A stretch of 64,000 bases of DNA. Origin: Cytophagales bacterium. GTDB taxonomy: Bacteria; Bacteroidota; Bacteroidia; Cytophagales; Spirosomataceae. Position numbers and translations under genes: made by a program. Location of the stretch: the NCBI GenBank assembly GCA_004292855.1, contig RDXN01000034.1:1-64000 (forward strand), written 5' to 3'. A model generated the notes under the pieces. That model was not told the origin of the DNA, searched no databases, and saw only the letters and a program-made list of their open reading frames with translations. This document shows, piece after piece, positions 27,840 through 36,367 of the stretch (positions are counted from its first letter, which is position 1; each line of letters opens with the position of its first letter).

Positions 27840-28062
27840 GTCAGTAGCGTACTTAATTTTCTTCTTGTGCGAGACCGAACGAATAACGAAAATCAGTTCG
27901 GATATTGTATGTAGTGCCTTTTAGGCGTCAAAACATTCTATTATTCACTGGTCAATTCATCAAAATTACAACCATGACTGCAAACAGCCTAACAATAATG
28001 TTGCCAATCTCATGGATTAACCTCATTTTAGTCGTAATCCTTCCGTGTAGGCGAACACCCTT

Positions 28063-29043
28063 TTAGTACCGGAATCGGGGAGTACGGATGATCGGCTTTT
28101 TGCGGGCATCAATAGCGGGTAAATTATAACTGAGCAAAACCTCATACGAGGTTGGGCTAGTCACCCGTTTTACCTGCGCCAGCGAAATGTCGGCCGCAAA
28201 GCCTACGCGCATCGCATTGTTGCGCAATAGGCTCATACCTATGTTCCCTACAGCCATTCCCCCGGTTCGATACCCTACACCAGCCCAGAATTGTGATCTA
28301 TAGGTAGCCAATAAGTTTCCCGTGATCGAGTTTTGTCCCCCCATTGGCGAATACTTCACCAGTACAGACGGTTGAACGTCCAAATCGTAACCAATACCAA
28401 GCCGATAACCCGCTGTCAGATAGGCCACCCGCGCCTGCGGAACTACCTCCCGGTTGCCCACAAGTGCAAACGAAGGCTCGGTTAGGTGTTGCGCACTCAG
28501 GCCTACCCAATAATCGACGGTGTTGTAATATACGCCTGCTCCAAAATCGGGTTTAACTTTCGTGACACGCCCGCCCTGTAACAAGGGGTCCGGCTCGTTA
28601 GGCCGAAACTGTCCAAAGTCGAAACCACGATTGTACAAACCGGCTTGTACGCCAACTGCCAGTGTACCATTTTTCAGGGTCAGTCGGTACGCGTACGAGA
28701 GTTGTACGGCCTGATTGATGGCCGGCCCCAGGCGGTCGTTCATCGCAAACAAGCCAATACCACTCTTAATTTTATCGAGCGGCATGTTGTACAAAAACAA
28801 CTGTGTTCCTGGTCCGCCCCCATCGTCGAGAATAGTTGGTTGATAACCCGCCCACTGCGTGCGGTGCATTAACTGAAACCGCGACACGCCCTCCGACCCA
28901 GCCGCAGCCGGGTTATAAAAAAGGGGGTTGAACATGTACTGACTAAACTGCGGATCATTTTGCCCATTGGCTATGCGAGCCATGCCAACCAGCAGCGTAA
29001 CAAAGAGAACGTAGAGAACACGCGCCATAAAATTAGTAGTCAT
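28063..29043 (-). CDS. PorP/SprF family T9SS outer-membrane protein
   Basis: A 326-residue outer-membrane beta-barrel. A signal peptide (residues 1-27) is followed by the family opening QNDPQFSQYMFNPLFYNPAAAGSEG and a series of amphipathic strands. PorP/SprF proteins serve type IX secretion or anchor secreted partners at the surface. It lies upstream of gldK on the same strand, separated by 223 bp, so it may be transcribed separately. Which paralogue (PorP or SprF) cannot be told. Confidence 0.92.
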   Translation of the reverse strand: MTTNFMARVLYVLFVTLLVGMARIANGQNDPQFSQYMFNPLFYNPAAAGSEGVSRFQLMHRTQWAGYQPTILDDGGGPGTQLFLYNMPLDKIKSGIGLFAMNDRLGPAINQAVQLSYAYRLTLKNGTLAVGVQAGLYNRGFDFGQFRPNEPDPLLQGGRVTKVKPDFGAGVYYNTVDYWVGLSAQHLTEPSFALVGNREVVPQARVAYLTAGYRLGIGYDLDVQPSVLVKYSPMGGQNSITGNLLATYRSQFWAGVGYRTGGMAVGNIGMSLLRNNAMRVGFAADISLAQVKRVTSPTSYEVLLSYNLPAIDARKKPIIRTPRFRY

Positions 29044-29130
29044 TTATAGTCACTCGTGGTCATTCGTAGTCATTTGCTGTGTGTTCGTCGTGTGAAACGA
29101 TTAATGACTACTTCTGACAATGAATGACTC
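29034..29130. repeat. Repeats of the AGTCATT/AATGACT word
   Basis: Between the PorP/SprF and hemD genes the words TAGTCATT, AGTCACTCGTGGTCATTCG and TAGTCATTTG run in one direction. TAATGACTACTTCTGACAATG and AATGACT follow in the other, making an imperfect inverted repeat around 29075-29090. It overlaps the first codons of the PorP/SprF gene (start 29043). Confidence 0.55.
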
Positions 29131-29167
29131 CAACATTAAACGCAGTTTAGACAAAAAATATTGGAAT

Positions 29168-29203
29168 CAAAAAAGAGGTCAGATGCGACCATCTGACCTC
29201 CTC
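29168..29203 (-). terminator. Terminator after hemD
   Basis: On the minus strand GAGGTCAGATG and CATCTGACCTC form a perfect 11-bp stem with a short loop, followed by a run of T. It is 16 bp past the hemD stop. Confidence 0.85.
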
Positions 29204-29219
29204 ATGTAACTGACGCGGC

Positions 29220-30002
29220 TTACTGATTGTTGGCTTTCTTGATGTACAAATCCAACGCGCCGTTCATAGAGGGTGCATTGGGTAGCGGAGCCTCAATGTC
29301 CAGAATCAGTCCGGCTTCGGCAATGGCTTTCGCAGTTGTTGGACCAAACGCGGCCATTCGTGCGCCATTCTGCTGAAAATCAGGGAAGTTATGTAATAAA
29401 GACGTTACACCCGATGGGCTAAAAAACGCGATAACATCAAACGATTTAACATCCAGATCCGACAGGTCTGTAGGCACCGTTTCGTACATTACAGCTTCGG
29501 TGAAGTGTAAAGCACTCGTATCCATAAACTCGGGGATGTCGTTGCGCCGGATGTTAGAGCAGGGAAACATAAATTTTTCGGTTTTATGTTTCTTGATGAT
29601 TTCCATCAATTCGGCAGCCGTTTTGGTGCCCGTGAAAATCTTGCGCTTCCGAATTACAATGTACTTCTGAAGGTAGTTGGCGGTTTGCTCCGAAATACAG
29701 AAGTATTTCATATCGGCGGGCACCTCAACACGACCCTCCTGACAAATGCGAAAGAAGTGGTCGATGGCATTCCGGCTTGTAAAAATGATGGCCGTATGGT
29801 CGAGGATGTTAATCTTTTGTCTGCGGAAATCTTTATACGATACGCCCTGAATTTGAATGAACGGTCTGAAGTCGATGGTTATATTGTACTTGGCCGCAAG
29901 GTCGAAATAAGGAGACTTTTCGTCGGGCCGGGACTGGGTTACTAGGATACTCGAAACCTTGGTTAACCGATTTTCTGATTGTTGGGTGTTCGTTTCGTTC
30001 AT
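29220..30002 (-). CDS. hemD: Uroporphyrinogen-III synthase
   Basis: A 260-residue cytoplasmic enzyme that closes and rearranges hydroxymethylbilane into uroporphyrinogen III for haem. Family landmarks: SSILVTQSRPDEKSPYFDLA at the N-terminus, AIIFTSRNAIDHFF, and FDVIAFFSPSGVTSLLHNF plus AAFGPTTAKAIAEAGL in the second lobe. Length is normal. It lies 78 bp after the DUF4271 gene on the same strand, an arrangement I recall from other Bacteroidota. Confidence 0.92.
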   Translation of the reverse strand: MNETNTQQSENRLTKVSSILVTQSRPDEKSPYFDLAAKYNITIDFRPFIQIQGVSYKDFRRQKINILDHTAIIFTSRNAIDHFFRICQEGRVEVPADMKYFCISEQTANYLQKYIVIRKRKIFTGTKTAAELMEIIKKHKTEKFMFPCSNIRRNDIPEFMDTSALHFTEAVMYETVPTDLSDLDVKSFDVIAFFSPSGVTSLLHNFPDFQQNGARMAAFGPTTAKAIAEAGLILDIEAPLPNAPSMNGALDLYIKKANNQ

Positions 30003-30080
30003 TGAAATAAACCTCAGTTATGCAATTCTTGCCCAAACGGCAGTAGGCTGGGTTACGGTTCGTGGTCTGCTTGGTTTTCA

Positions 30081-31313
30081 TTACAGCGCGAAGCGGACGC
30101 CAATCAACAGGGGCACTAATTCGACGATGCAAAGGTACGAAATTAAATACAGACTTTTTATAGGAGCCGTCGATGTGATAACGAGGTAGAGAAGGCCAAG
30201 CCGCACCAGATAAAACCCGACAAACGGTACAACCAAGGCACCTATTGAACCCGTAGAGGCAGGTATGTTAAAGATAACAACAGCAGCGACAATGATTACT
30301 ATCGAAAAAAACAATAGCGACGATTGGATTACTTTGAAGAAGTGTAGATTAACAATACTCTCAAATCGGTACAAACTTCCAACCACCTGCAACATGAGGT
30401 ATTTGCCCATGTATGACAGAAAAACTAACCCGCTGATCAACAAGTAGTACAGCAAAATAGCCCCGAAGTTTTGCCCATCCAGAAGCAACGCCCGCGACTT
30501 AAACACGTCGATATTTCGGCTCTGTACGAACAGAAATAAATAGGCCAGCACAAAGCTCAGATTCAACACGAATAAAATATTGGTCAGGCTCATGGGCCTG
30601 CTTACCAAAAACGACTCATCGCGGACACGAAGGGTAAACAGGTCGCGGGGGTCATAGAAAGCCAGGAAGGCCCGCCGGTAGAGGCCATACAGCAAGGCGT
30701 GCGTAGCGAGCAGAAACAGTAATCCTAACCCGAAAAAATTGCCGTAAACAGAAAAGTTGCGTGGCCGTACGCTCAGATTATCGCCACTGGCAACGATAGT
30801 CTTTTGGAGAATCGACCGGGGATAGGCCATGATAAGCTGCCGGGCATCGGGGCCGGGCGAACCATATATGGTCAGAAAAAGCTGCGGTTGCCGGTAAATC
30901 TGATACAGGCTGTCGACGCTAAACGTGTACCATTGTCCGGCATTGAGACGTTTGCGCAAGGCCGCGTTTAGAAACAGATGGGCATCGGCCGCAGGACGGA
31001 CCAATAGTTGATAATGCCGGTTGCTCTCCAGATCAATGGGTATGCTTAACGCGGGCACCTCCCCCTGCACCTCAAATAAGTAGGGGACATACGCCTTGGT
31101 AGCGTCGTCGAATGCAAGCCAATCGTTGCGGTAATCGTGAACGGCGTAAAAACGACTATCCGGCCCTACCCCATCGCGGGATTGAGCGAAAGACGAGAAA
31201 AGAGTGAATGAGAGAACGAGTGAAGAGATAAGGAAAAAGCTAAACCTGTTTAAATAAGTTGCTCGCTTACCTGTTGTTCGATTTACCAACTGAGACGCCG
31301 GGATGCTGTTCAT
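30081..31313 (-). CDS. DUF4271 membrane protein
   Basis: A 410-residue membrane protein. After a signal peptide (FFLISSLVLSFTLFSSFAQS) comes a periplasmic part of about 150 residues, then about seven hydrophobic helices (residues 190-410), with FNIPASTGSIGALVVPFVGF among the conserved segments. This is the DUF4271 family of Bacteroidota, of unknown function, usually next to hemD. I chose ATG 31313 over the in-frame GTG at 31325; both lie inside a TCACTCATTC-type repeat. The same repeat type, in coding sense, encodes the signal-peptide core. Confidence 0.85.
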   Translation of the reverse strand: MNSIPASQLVNRTTGKRATYLNRFSFFLISSLVLSFTLFSSFAQSRDGVGPDSRFYAVHDYRNDWLAFDDATKAYVPYLFEVQGEVPALSIPIDLESNRHYQLLVRPAADAHLFLNAALRKRLNAGQWYTFSVDSLYQIYRQPQLFLTIYGSPGPDARQLIMAYPRSILQKTIVASGDNLSVRPRNFSVYGNFFGLGLLFLLATHALLYGLYRRAFLAFYDPRDLFTLRVRDESFLVSRPMSLTNILFVLNLSFVLAYLFLFVQSRNIDVFKSRALLLDGQNFGAILLYYLLISGLVFLSYMGKYLMLQVVGSLYRFESIVNLHFFKVIQSSLLFFSIVIIVAAVVIFNIPASTGSIGALVVPFVGFYLVRLGLLYLVITSTAPIKSLYLISYLCIVELVPLLIGVRFAL

Positions 31314-31346
31314 TCGCTCATTCACTCAATCACTCATTCGCTAATT
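31181..31346. repeat. TCACTCATTC-type inverted repeat spanning the DUF4271 start
   Basis: CATTCGCTCATTCACTCAATC (31311 onward) continues as CACTCATTCGCTAATTA, and is inverted relative to GAGTGAATGAGAGAACGAGTG (about 31202). The left arm is inside the coding region and specifies the signal-peptide core; the right arm holds the start codon and leader. Confidence 0.6.
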
Positions 31347-32220
31347 ACTTCCCTAACGCCTTCAACATAGTTTCGCCGATGAGAGCGGGCGACTCCACAA
31401 CGTGAATACCACACTCCCGCATGATGGCCATTTTGGCGGCAGCCGTATCGTCGGCCCCACCTACAATAGCCCCGGCGTGACCCATCCGACGTCCTTTTGG
31501 CGCGGTTTGACCTGCAATGAAACCCACAACGGGTTTGCGGTTGCCATCGGCCTTGATCCAGTGGGCGGCTTCGGCTTCCATGCCCCCACCAATCTCGCCA
31601 ATCATTACGATAGCCTCGGTTTCGGGGTCGTTCATAAGCAATTCGACGGCCTGCTTGGTGGTCGTGCCAATAATAGGATCACCACCAATGCCAATAGCCG
31701 TGGTTTGCCCCAAACCGGCTTTAGTCAGTTGGTCAACGGCTTCGTAGGTGAGTGTACCGGATTTAGATACGATACCCACTGTGCCCTTCTTGAAAATAAA
31801 GCCCGGCATGATACCCACTTTGCACACCTCGGCGGTCATGACGCCGGGGCAGTTGGGGCCAATCAGGCGGCATGATTTGTCAGCAAGGTAATTTTTAGCC
31901 ATCACCATGTCTTCGGTCGGGATGCCTTCGGTGATACACACGATCACCTCAATACCGGCGTCTGCAGCCTCCATAATGGCATCGGCGGCAAAAGCAGGGG
32001 GTACAAAAATAATCGACACGTCGGCCCCGGTGGTCTGAACAGCCTCGCGAACGGTGTTGAACACGGGCCGGTCGAGGTGTTGCTGACCCCCTTTGCCGGG
32101 TGTAACGCCACCTACCACGTTGGTGCCGTATTCCATCATCTGTTGGGCGTGGAAACTTCCCTCAGAGCCGGTGAAGCCCTGGACTATAACTTTCGAGTTC
32201 TTGTTGACTAATACGCTCAT
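31345..32220 (-). CDS. sucD: Succinyl-CoA synthetase subunit alpha
   Basis: A 291-residue subunit of succinyl-CoA ligase in the citric acid cycle. It has the CoA-binding Rossmann region ([18 protein letters not shown]), the second domain [16 protein letters not shown], and the phosphorylated histidine in [11 protein letters not shown]. Complete and standard. The beta subunit gene is not in this window, so sucC and sucD are split. A dispersed repeat lies directly upstream. Confidence 0.97.
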   Translation of the reverse strand: MSVLVNKNSKVIVQGFTGSEGSFHAQQMMEYGTNVVGGVTPGKGGQQHLDRPVFNTVREAVQTTGADVSIIFVPPAFAADAIMEAADAGIEVIVCITEGIPTEDMVMAKNYLADKSCRLIGPNCPGVMTAEVCKVGIMPGFIFKKGTVGIVSKSGTLTYEAVDQLTKAGLGQTTAIGIGGDPIIGTTTKQAVELLMNDPETEAIVMIGEIGGGMEAEAAHWIKADGNRKPVVGFIAGQTAPKGRRMGHAGAIVGGADDTAAAKMAIMRECGIHVVESPALIGETMLKALGK

Positions 32221-32240
32221 GTTGCTCGTAAATAGTTGTA

Positions 32241-32350
32241 TTTGGACGTTGGATGTTAGATTTTGGACGTTGGATTATAGTGATTTTATGTTCTGGAAGA
32301 AATCCAGTTTTGGCAATCCGATGTCCAGCATCCAATGTCCAAAATCCGTA
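32241..32350. repeat. Dispersed palindromic repeat, GATTTTGGAC family
   Basis: TTGGACGTTGGATG and GATTTTGGACGTTGGAT (32241-32277) are inverted relative to GATGTCCAGCATCCAATGTC and CAAAATCC (about 32320-32348). The arms are degenerate but clearly related. It sits between sucD and the next gene, which is divergent, so it overlaps both leaders. Confidence 0.7.
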
Positions 32351-32414
32351 AAAAGCCTCGCAAAAGTAGAGCGAAAGCTGCAAAGACCAATGACTATTTT
32401 CTGTACATTTCGGC

Positions 32415-32990
32415 ATGATTGTCTCTCATGTTATTTCCGAAGCTGCCCTGGCTATCACGGGCGTTGGTGTTTTCTGGAGTTTCTTTGGTCGTTTGCCCCT
32501 CTATAATCGCCTGCTTTGGGGCTTTTTTCTGCTCACTATTTCACTCGCAGCGTTGGCCGGGGCAGTTCGGTTTGCGGGCTATACGGTCATCATCCCCCTA
32601 CACGAATCCGTGCAGACGCTGGCTTCTACACTCGGTATTGCCTGTGTGGTTATAGCCGCCTGGGCGTTTGTGATGGGTAGAACGGTCTCGCTTATGTCGT
32701 TCAGTATCACCCTCATCATAGGGCTATTACTGTTCGTCGTTTTTCTTTTACCCGACGTTCGGGTATTTCGCCCCGTAGTGTCGTCACTGGGTATTTTGGT
32801 GGTAATGCTGCTGGGCGTTCTGGGCCTGATGCGTCGGGTTCCCAACGCGCTCTGGATTGTTATTGCAGTAATGCTCGCAGCCATCGGCACCAAAGCAGGG
32901 TCATTTGCCGACTTAATGAACCCGACCGATTTCTATCACTACATGTTGGCACTCTCGCTGCTGGGTTTTGGTAAGGCGGTGCAGCGGTAA
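32415..32990 (+). CDS. Six-helix membrane protein, unknown function
   Basis: A 191-residue protein made almost entirely of about six hydrophobic helices with short loops (for example LLWGFFLLTISLAALAGAV; FSITLIIGLLLFVVFLL; ALWIVIAVMLAAIG). No domain recognised and no charged catalytic pattern. ATG at 32415. It stands alone between divergent sucD and topoisomerase IB, 53 bp before the latter. Confidence 0.75.
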   Translation: MIVSHVISEAALAITGVGVFWSFFGRLPLYNRLLWGFFLLTISLAALAGAVRFAGYTVIIPLHESVQTLASTLGIACVVIAAWAFVMGRTVSLMSFSITLIIGLLLFVVFLLPDVRVFRPVVSSLGILVVMLLGVLGLMRRVPNALWIVIAVMLAAIGTKAGSFADLMNPTDFYHYMLALSLLGFGKAVQR

Positions 32991-33043
32991 AACATGAAGC
33001 TTCATCCTGTAGTTGAGTAGCCTATACTCAACGACAACACCTG

Positions 33044-34108
33044 ATGAACTTGCTAGAACTGGCTGAAGATCCTTCCAAAGTTGCCAAAGCGGCCCGCTTA
33101 AACTACGTAAACGACAGTCAGCCGGGTATCTCCCGTCGGCAAAAACATGATCACTTCATTTATCTGAATCCTAAAGGCGAAGAGGTCACTGATGAGGCTT
33201 CGCTGGCCCGCATCCGTAAAATGGCCTTGCCACCCGCCTGGCAAAACGTCTGGATTTGTGCAAAACCCAACGGCCATTTGCAAGCCACTGGCATCGACAC
33301 CAAAGGCCATAAGCAGTATCGCTATCATGCCAACTGGAACGCCATTCGGAGCGAGACCAAGTTTTTTAGGATGATTGCCTTCGGCGAAAAACTGCCCCTG
33401 TTGCGTAAACAGCTCGAAACTGACCTGAAACAACCCAGCCTGACGCGCGAAAAAGTAGTTGCTGTTGCCCTCAGTGTGATGGAGCAAACGCTTATTCGGG
33501 TGGGTAACGCGGCTTACGAAAAAGAGTACGGGTCGTATGGTCTGACAACTCTGAAAGACCGGCACGTAAAAGCGCAGGGCGACGAAGTTCGCTTCAGTTT
33601 TAAGGGCAAGAAGGGCATTTATCACGACATCACGCTCCACGACCGCCGACTGGCTAAGCTCGTAAAAGCTTGCCGCGATATTCCCGGCAAGGAGTTGTTT
33701 CAGTATTTCGACGAGTCGGGTGAGCGACGCAGCATTGATTCGGGGATGGTGAACGACTATTTACAGACCGTGATGGGCGACAGCTTTTCGGCCAAAGATT
33801 TCCGCACGTGGGCCGGAACCGTGAACGCGCTCCGGCTGCTGGTTGAACTGGAACCCTGCTCGACCGACAAAGAGGCAAAGAAAAATGTGAACACGGTGCT
33901 GGATGAAGTTTCGCACCGACTGGGTAACACGCGGACCGTTTGCCGGAAGCACTACGTACATCCGCAGATTCTGGAAGCCTATGAGTGTCAGGATTTGAAT
34001 CCGTACATTGAACAGCGCAAGCGATTCCGGCAAAGCAGCCCTTATGGTTTGGACGGGGTTGAGAAATTGCTGCTCAAGTTTTTGTCCGATCAGGTTAAAG
34101 CGATGTAG
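33044..34108 (+). CDS. DNA topoisomerase IB
   Basis: A 354-residue eukaryote-like (poxvirus/bacterial) type IB topoisomerase that relaxes supercoils through a 3'-phosphotyrosine intermediate. The N-terminal domain (YLNPKGEEVTDEASLARIRKMALPPAW) is followed by the catalytic domain with FSFKGKKG, the conserved KDFRTWAGTVNAL and the nucleophilic tyrosine in CRKHYVHPQILEAY. Complete. Convergent with DUF421, with a palindrome at the junction. Confidence 0.95.
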   Translation: MNLLELAEDPSKVAKAARLNYVNDSQPGISRRQKHDHFIYLNPKGEEVTDEASLARIRKMALPPAWQNVWICAKPNGHLQATGIDTKGHKQYRYHANWNAIRSETKFFRMIAFGEKLPLLRKQLETDLKQPSLTREKVVAVALSVMEQTLIRVGNAAYEKEYGSYGLTTLKDRHVKAQGDEVRFSFKGKKGIYHDITLHDRRLAKLVKACRDIPGKELFQYFDESGERRSIDSGMVNDYLQTVMGDSFSAKDFRTWAGTVNALRLLVELEPCSTDKEAKKNVNTVLDEVSHRLGNTRTVCRKHYVHPQILEAYECQDLNPYIEQRKRFRQSSPYGLDGVEKLLLKFLSDQVKAM

Positions 34109-34131
34109 TGCCGGATACTATCCGGCACTAC
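34105..34131. terminator. Bidirectional palindromic terminator
   Basis: GTAGTGCCGGATA and TATCCGGCACTAC are exact inverted copies separated by one base. It overlaps the topoisomerase stop codon and lies next to the end of the convergent DUF421 gene. Confidence 0.7.
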
Positions 34132-34817
34132 GTCGCCTTAACCCATTTATGCTGTTCGCAACTAGGGCACGAAGGTTTTGTCTCCGTACCCTCAAATGCC
34201 TGCACATCGCCACAGTGCGTGCAAGCGTACTTGCCCCCTACGGCAATCACTTCGGTCTGTAACCGTAATAAGTGAGGCATGATGGGCAAGCCAGGTTTGG
34301 TTTCATCAGGTGAAAACTGAAAAACACTCAACTGCCCCGATGGTTCCAGAATAGCCAACCGCACCTGCCCCAGATGCTCCACGCCTATCTGCCGAAGTTC
34401 GGAAAAAAGCTCATCCTGCCCTAAGTCTTCATCGTCGAAGTTTTTGGTCTCGATACAACCGTTCTGGATCACATAGACAGGTTTTCCCTCAATTGCCTCT
34501 CGCACTCGTGGGTGTTTATCACTGTACCGGGTAATGAATTTGTAGCAGGTCATCATCACCACAAATACGACCACAGCCGCACTCAGAGGCACATCATCGT
34601 AAAACATGGGATCGCCAGCCGCCGAGCCGAGGCCAATCAGAAGCACCAGTTCGTAAACCGACAATTGCTTTACCTCCCGCTTACCCGACACTTTCAGGGC
34701 TAACAACACCACTACGAACATAAACGCCGTGCGGAACGCTACCTCGCCGAGGTATAACCACGGGAAATCATGAATCAGAATACGCTCCCAATCGAAGGGC
34801 TTGATGGGTTCCTGCAT
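34128..34817 (-). CDS. DUF421 (YetF-like) membrane protein with C-terminal zinc ribbon
   Basis: A 229-residue protein. Three membrane helices (residues about 24-100) precede a cytoplasmic DUF421 domain (EGKPVYVIQNGCIETKNF; LFSELRQIGVEHLGQVRLAI), the YetF layout. The last 35 residues add CTHCGDVQ ... CPSCEQHKW, two CxxC knuckles that look like a small zinc ribbon or rubredoxin-like module, not part of ordinary YetF. Role unknown. Confidence 0.88.
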   Translation of the reverse strand: MQEPIKPFDWERILIHDFPWLYLGEVAFRTAFMFVVVLLALKVSGKREVKQLSVYELVLLIGLGSAAGDPMFYDDVPLSAAVVVFVVMMTCYKFITRYSDKHPRVREAIEGKPVYVIQNGCIETKNFDDEDLGQDELFSELRQIGVEHLGQVRLAILEPSGQLSVFQFSPDETKPGLPIMPHLLRLQTEVIAVGGKYACTHCGDVQAFEGTETKPSCPSCEQHKWVKAT

Positions 34818-34859
34818 TGAACGATGTGTTGTTATTCACCGCTCATAACTCCTCACTAC

Positions 34860-36272
34860 CTACTTTGTTATGGTGCTGCTAAGCCGGAGTAATTCAATCT
34901 CAGCCGATTTAGCGTTAAACGAAGCGTCGATAAGCCGGGTTTGGGCCGTAACGGCATTGCGTTGCACATCGCGAAATTCGACAAAGGTCGAGTTACCGAT
35001 CCGGTAGCGGTCATAGGCAATATCGACGTTTTGTAGAGCTATTTTGTAATTCTGCACCTCCAGATTCAACTGTGCCAAACTGTTCCGGTACTGCTGATAC
35101 GATTGCTCCAGAGCCGACAGTAACTGGAGTTGCTGATTGGACGTTTGGTCGGCGGTGATCCGTTGATTAATCTGGGCGTTGGCAATTTGGCGTTTCAAGT
35201 TTCCCCCGTTGTACAGGGGTAGCACCATCCGCACACCCAGCGAATAGGTCTCGTTACGGCCCCGGCGTGTTCCGAAACCAGCCTGATTATCAGCCGGATT
35301 GAAGCCGTATCCACCTAACAAATCCACCTGTGGGTATTGCACGGCTTTAGCCAATCGTACATCAATATCGGCCAACCGCTGGTTGAGCACTGCCGACGCC
35401 AGAAATGGGTTTTGCGCCTTTAGCGACTCCCGTAAATCGGGCAGTGATAGATCGGGGCGGACCAGGATCGTGTCGCGGATGGCAAACTCACTGTCGAGGT
35501 CGCGGACGAGCAGGGTGTTTAGCGTTATTTTGGCGTTTCGCAAACTTAACTGCTGGGTAAGCAGGGCCGAACTGTCGGCGTTATAGTCGACCTGTGCGCT
35601 CAGAAAATCAACTTTCGAGCGTGTGCCCACCTCATAAGTAGCACGGGCGAGTTCGAGCCGCTCCCGCGATATGTCGAGAGCCTGTTGAAACGCAATCAGG
35701 CGTTGCAGTTGCCGAACCACATTGTAATAAGCCGTGGTTGCATCGGCAACCGTTAGTTCTATATTGGCACGGGTGTTTACCTCGCTAATACGCACGAGTT
35801 GACCAAGTCGCTCAAGTGTGGCCTGACGCCCAAAACCATTACAGAGCGTGTAGGCTGCCGTTGGCCCAATGGCAGCGTTGCGGTTGAACGCCCAGTATAC
35901 CCGTTGCGGAGGGGCAGAAGCACTAAAAAAGTCCTGCCGGAGGTTTTGCAGTAAAAAGTTATTTTGAAAAGCGAAGTTGACCACGGGTAAGAACCCGGCA
36001 TTCCCCCGCACGTTGTTATTGCGGGCAATGAGTTCTTGCGAGCGATTAATGCGAATCTGGTAATTGTTGGCAATGGCGGTAGTCACAACGTCAGCTAGCG
36101 TAATTATGTCGCCTTTCTGAGGAACCGTGGCCAGCGTAACCGTGCGCTGAATGGCTCGCTGCACCGGTGATTGCTGCGTGTCGGACGTTGGGCGGGTAGG
36201 TTTTTGGGCAACCGTTTTCGGTGAAACCAGAAACAGAATGGCGATAAAAACGAGAAAAGAACCGTATCTCAT
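34860..36272 (-). CDS. TolC family outer-membrane efflux protein
   Basis: A 470-residue exported protein with a signal peptide (1-22) and two TolC repeats of long alpha-helices (first from ITLADVVTTAIANNYQIRINRSQEL; second from LPDLRESLKAQNPFLASA). It should form a trimeric outer-membrane tunnel. No inner-membrane pump or adaptor gene is adjacent, so the partner (RND, MacB-like or ABC) is unknown. Could in principle serve the peptide exporter at 62.9 kb, but nothing links them. Confidence 0.92.
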   Translation of the reverse strand: MRYGSFLVFIAILFLVSPKTVAQKPTRPTSDTQQSPVQRAIQRTVTLATVPQKGDIITLADVVTTAIANNYQIRINRSQELIARNNNVRGNAGFLPVVNFAFQNNFLLQNLRQDFFSASAPPQRVYWAFNRNAAIGPTAAYTLCNGFGRQATLERLGQLVRISEVNTRANIELTVADATTAYYNVVRQLQRLIAFQQALDISRERLELARATYEVGTRSKVDFLSAQVDYNADSSALLTQQLSLRNAKITLNTLLVRDLDSEFAIRDTILVRPDLSLPDLRESLKAQNPFLASAVLNQRLADIDVRLAKAVQYPQVDLLGGYGFNPADNQAGFGTRRGRNETYSLGVRMVLPLYNGGNLKRQIANAQINQRITADQTSNQQLQLLSALEQSYQQYRNSLAQLNLEVQNYKIALQNVDIAYDRYRIGNSTFVEFRDVQRNAVTAQTRLIDASFNAKSAEIELLRLSSTITK

Positions 36273-36367
36273 AGAATAGGGAGTATGCGTCGAAGCGCAA
36301 AATTAAGCCCTGCTGGGCTTCCTTGTCCAAAAGTGACGTATAATTGCGACCTACTTGGTTAATTCCT

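Noticed and set aside
27974-28066. 30-codon hydrophobic frame between gldK and the PorP/SprF gene
   Set aside because: Overlaps the end of the PorP/SprF gene on the other strand and has no context supporting a small protein.
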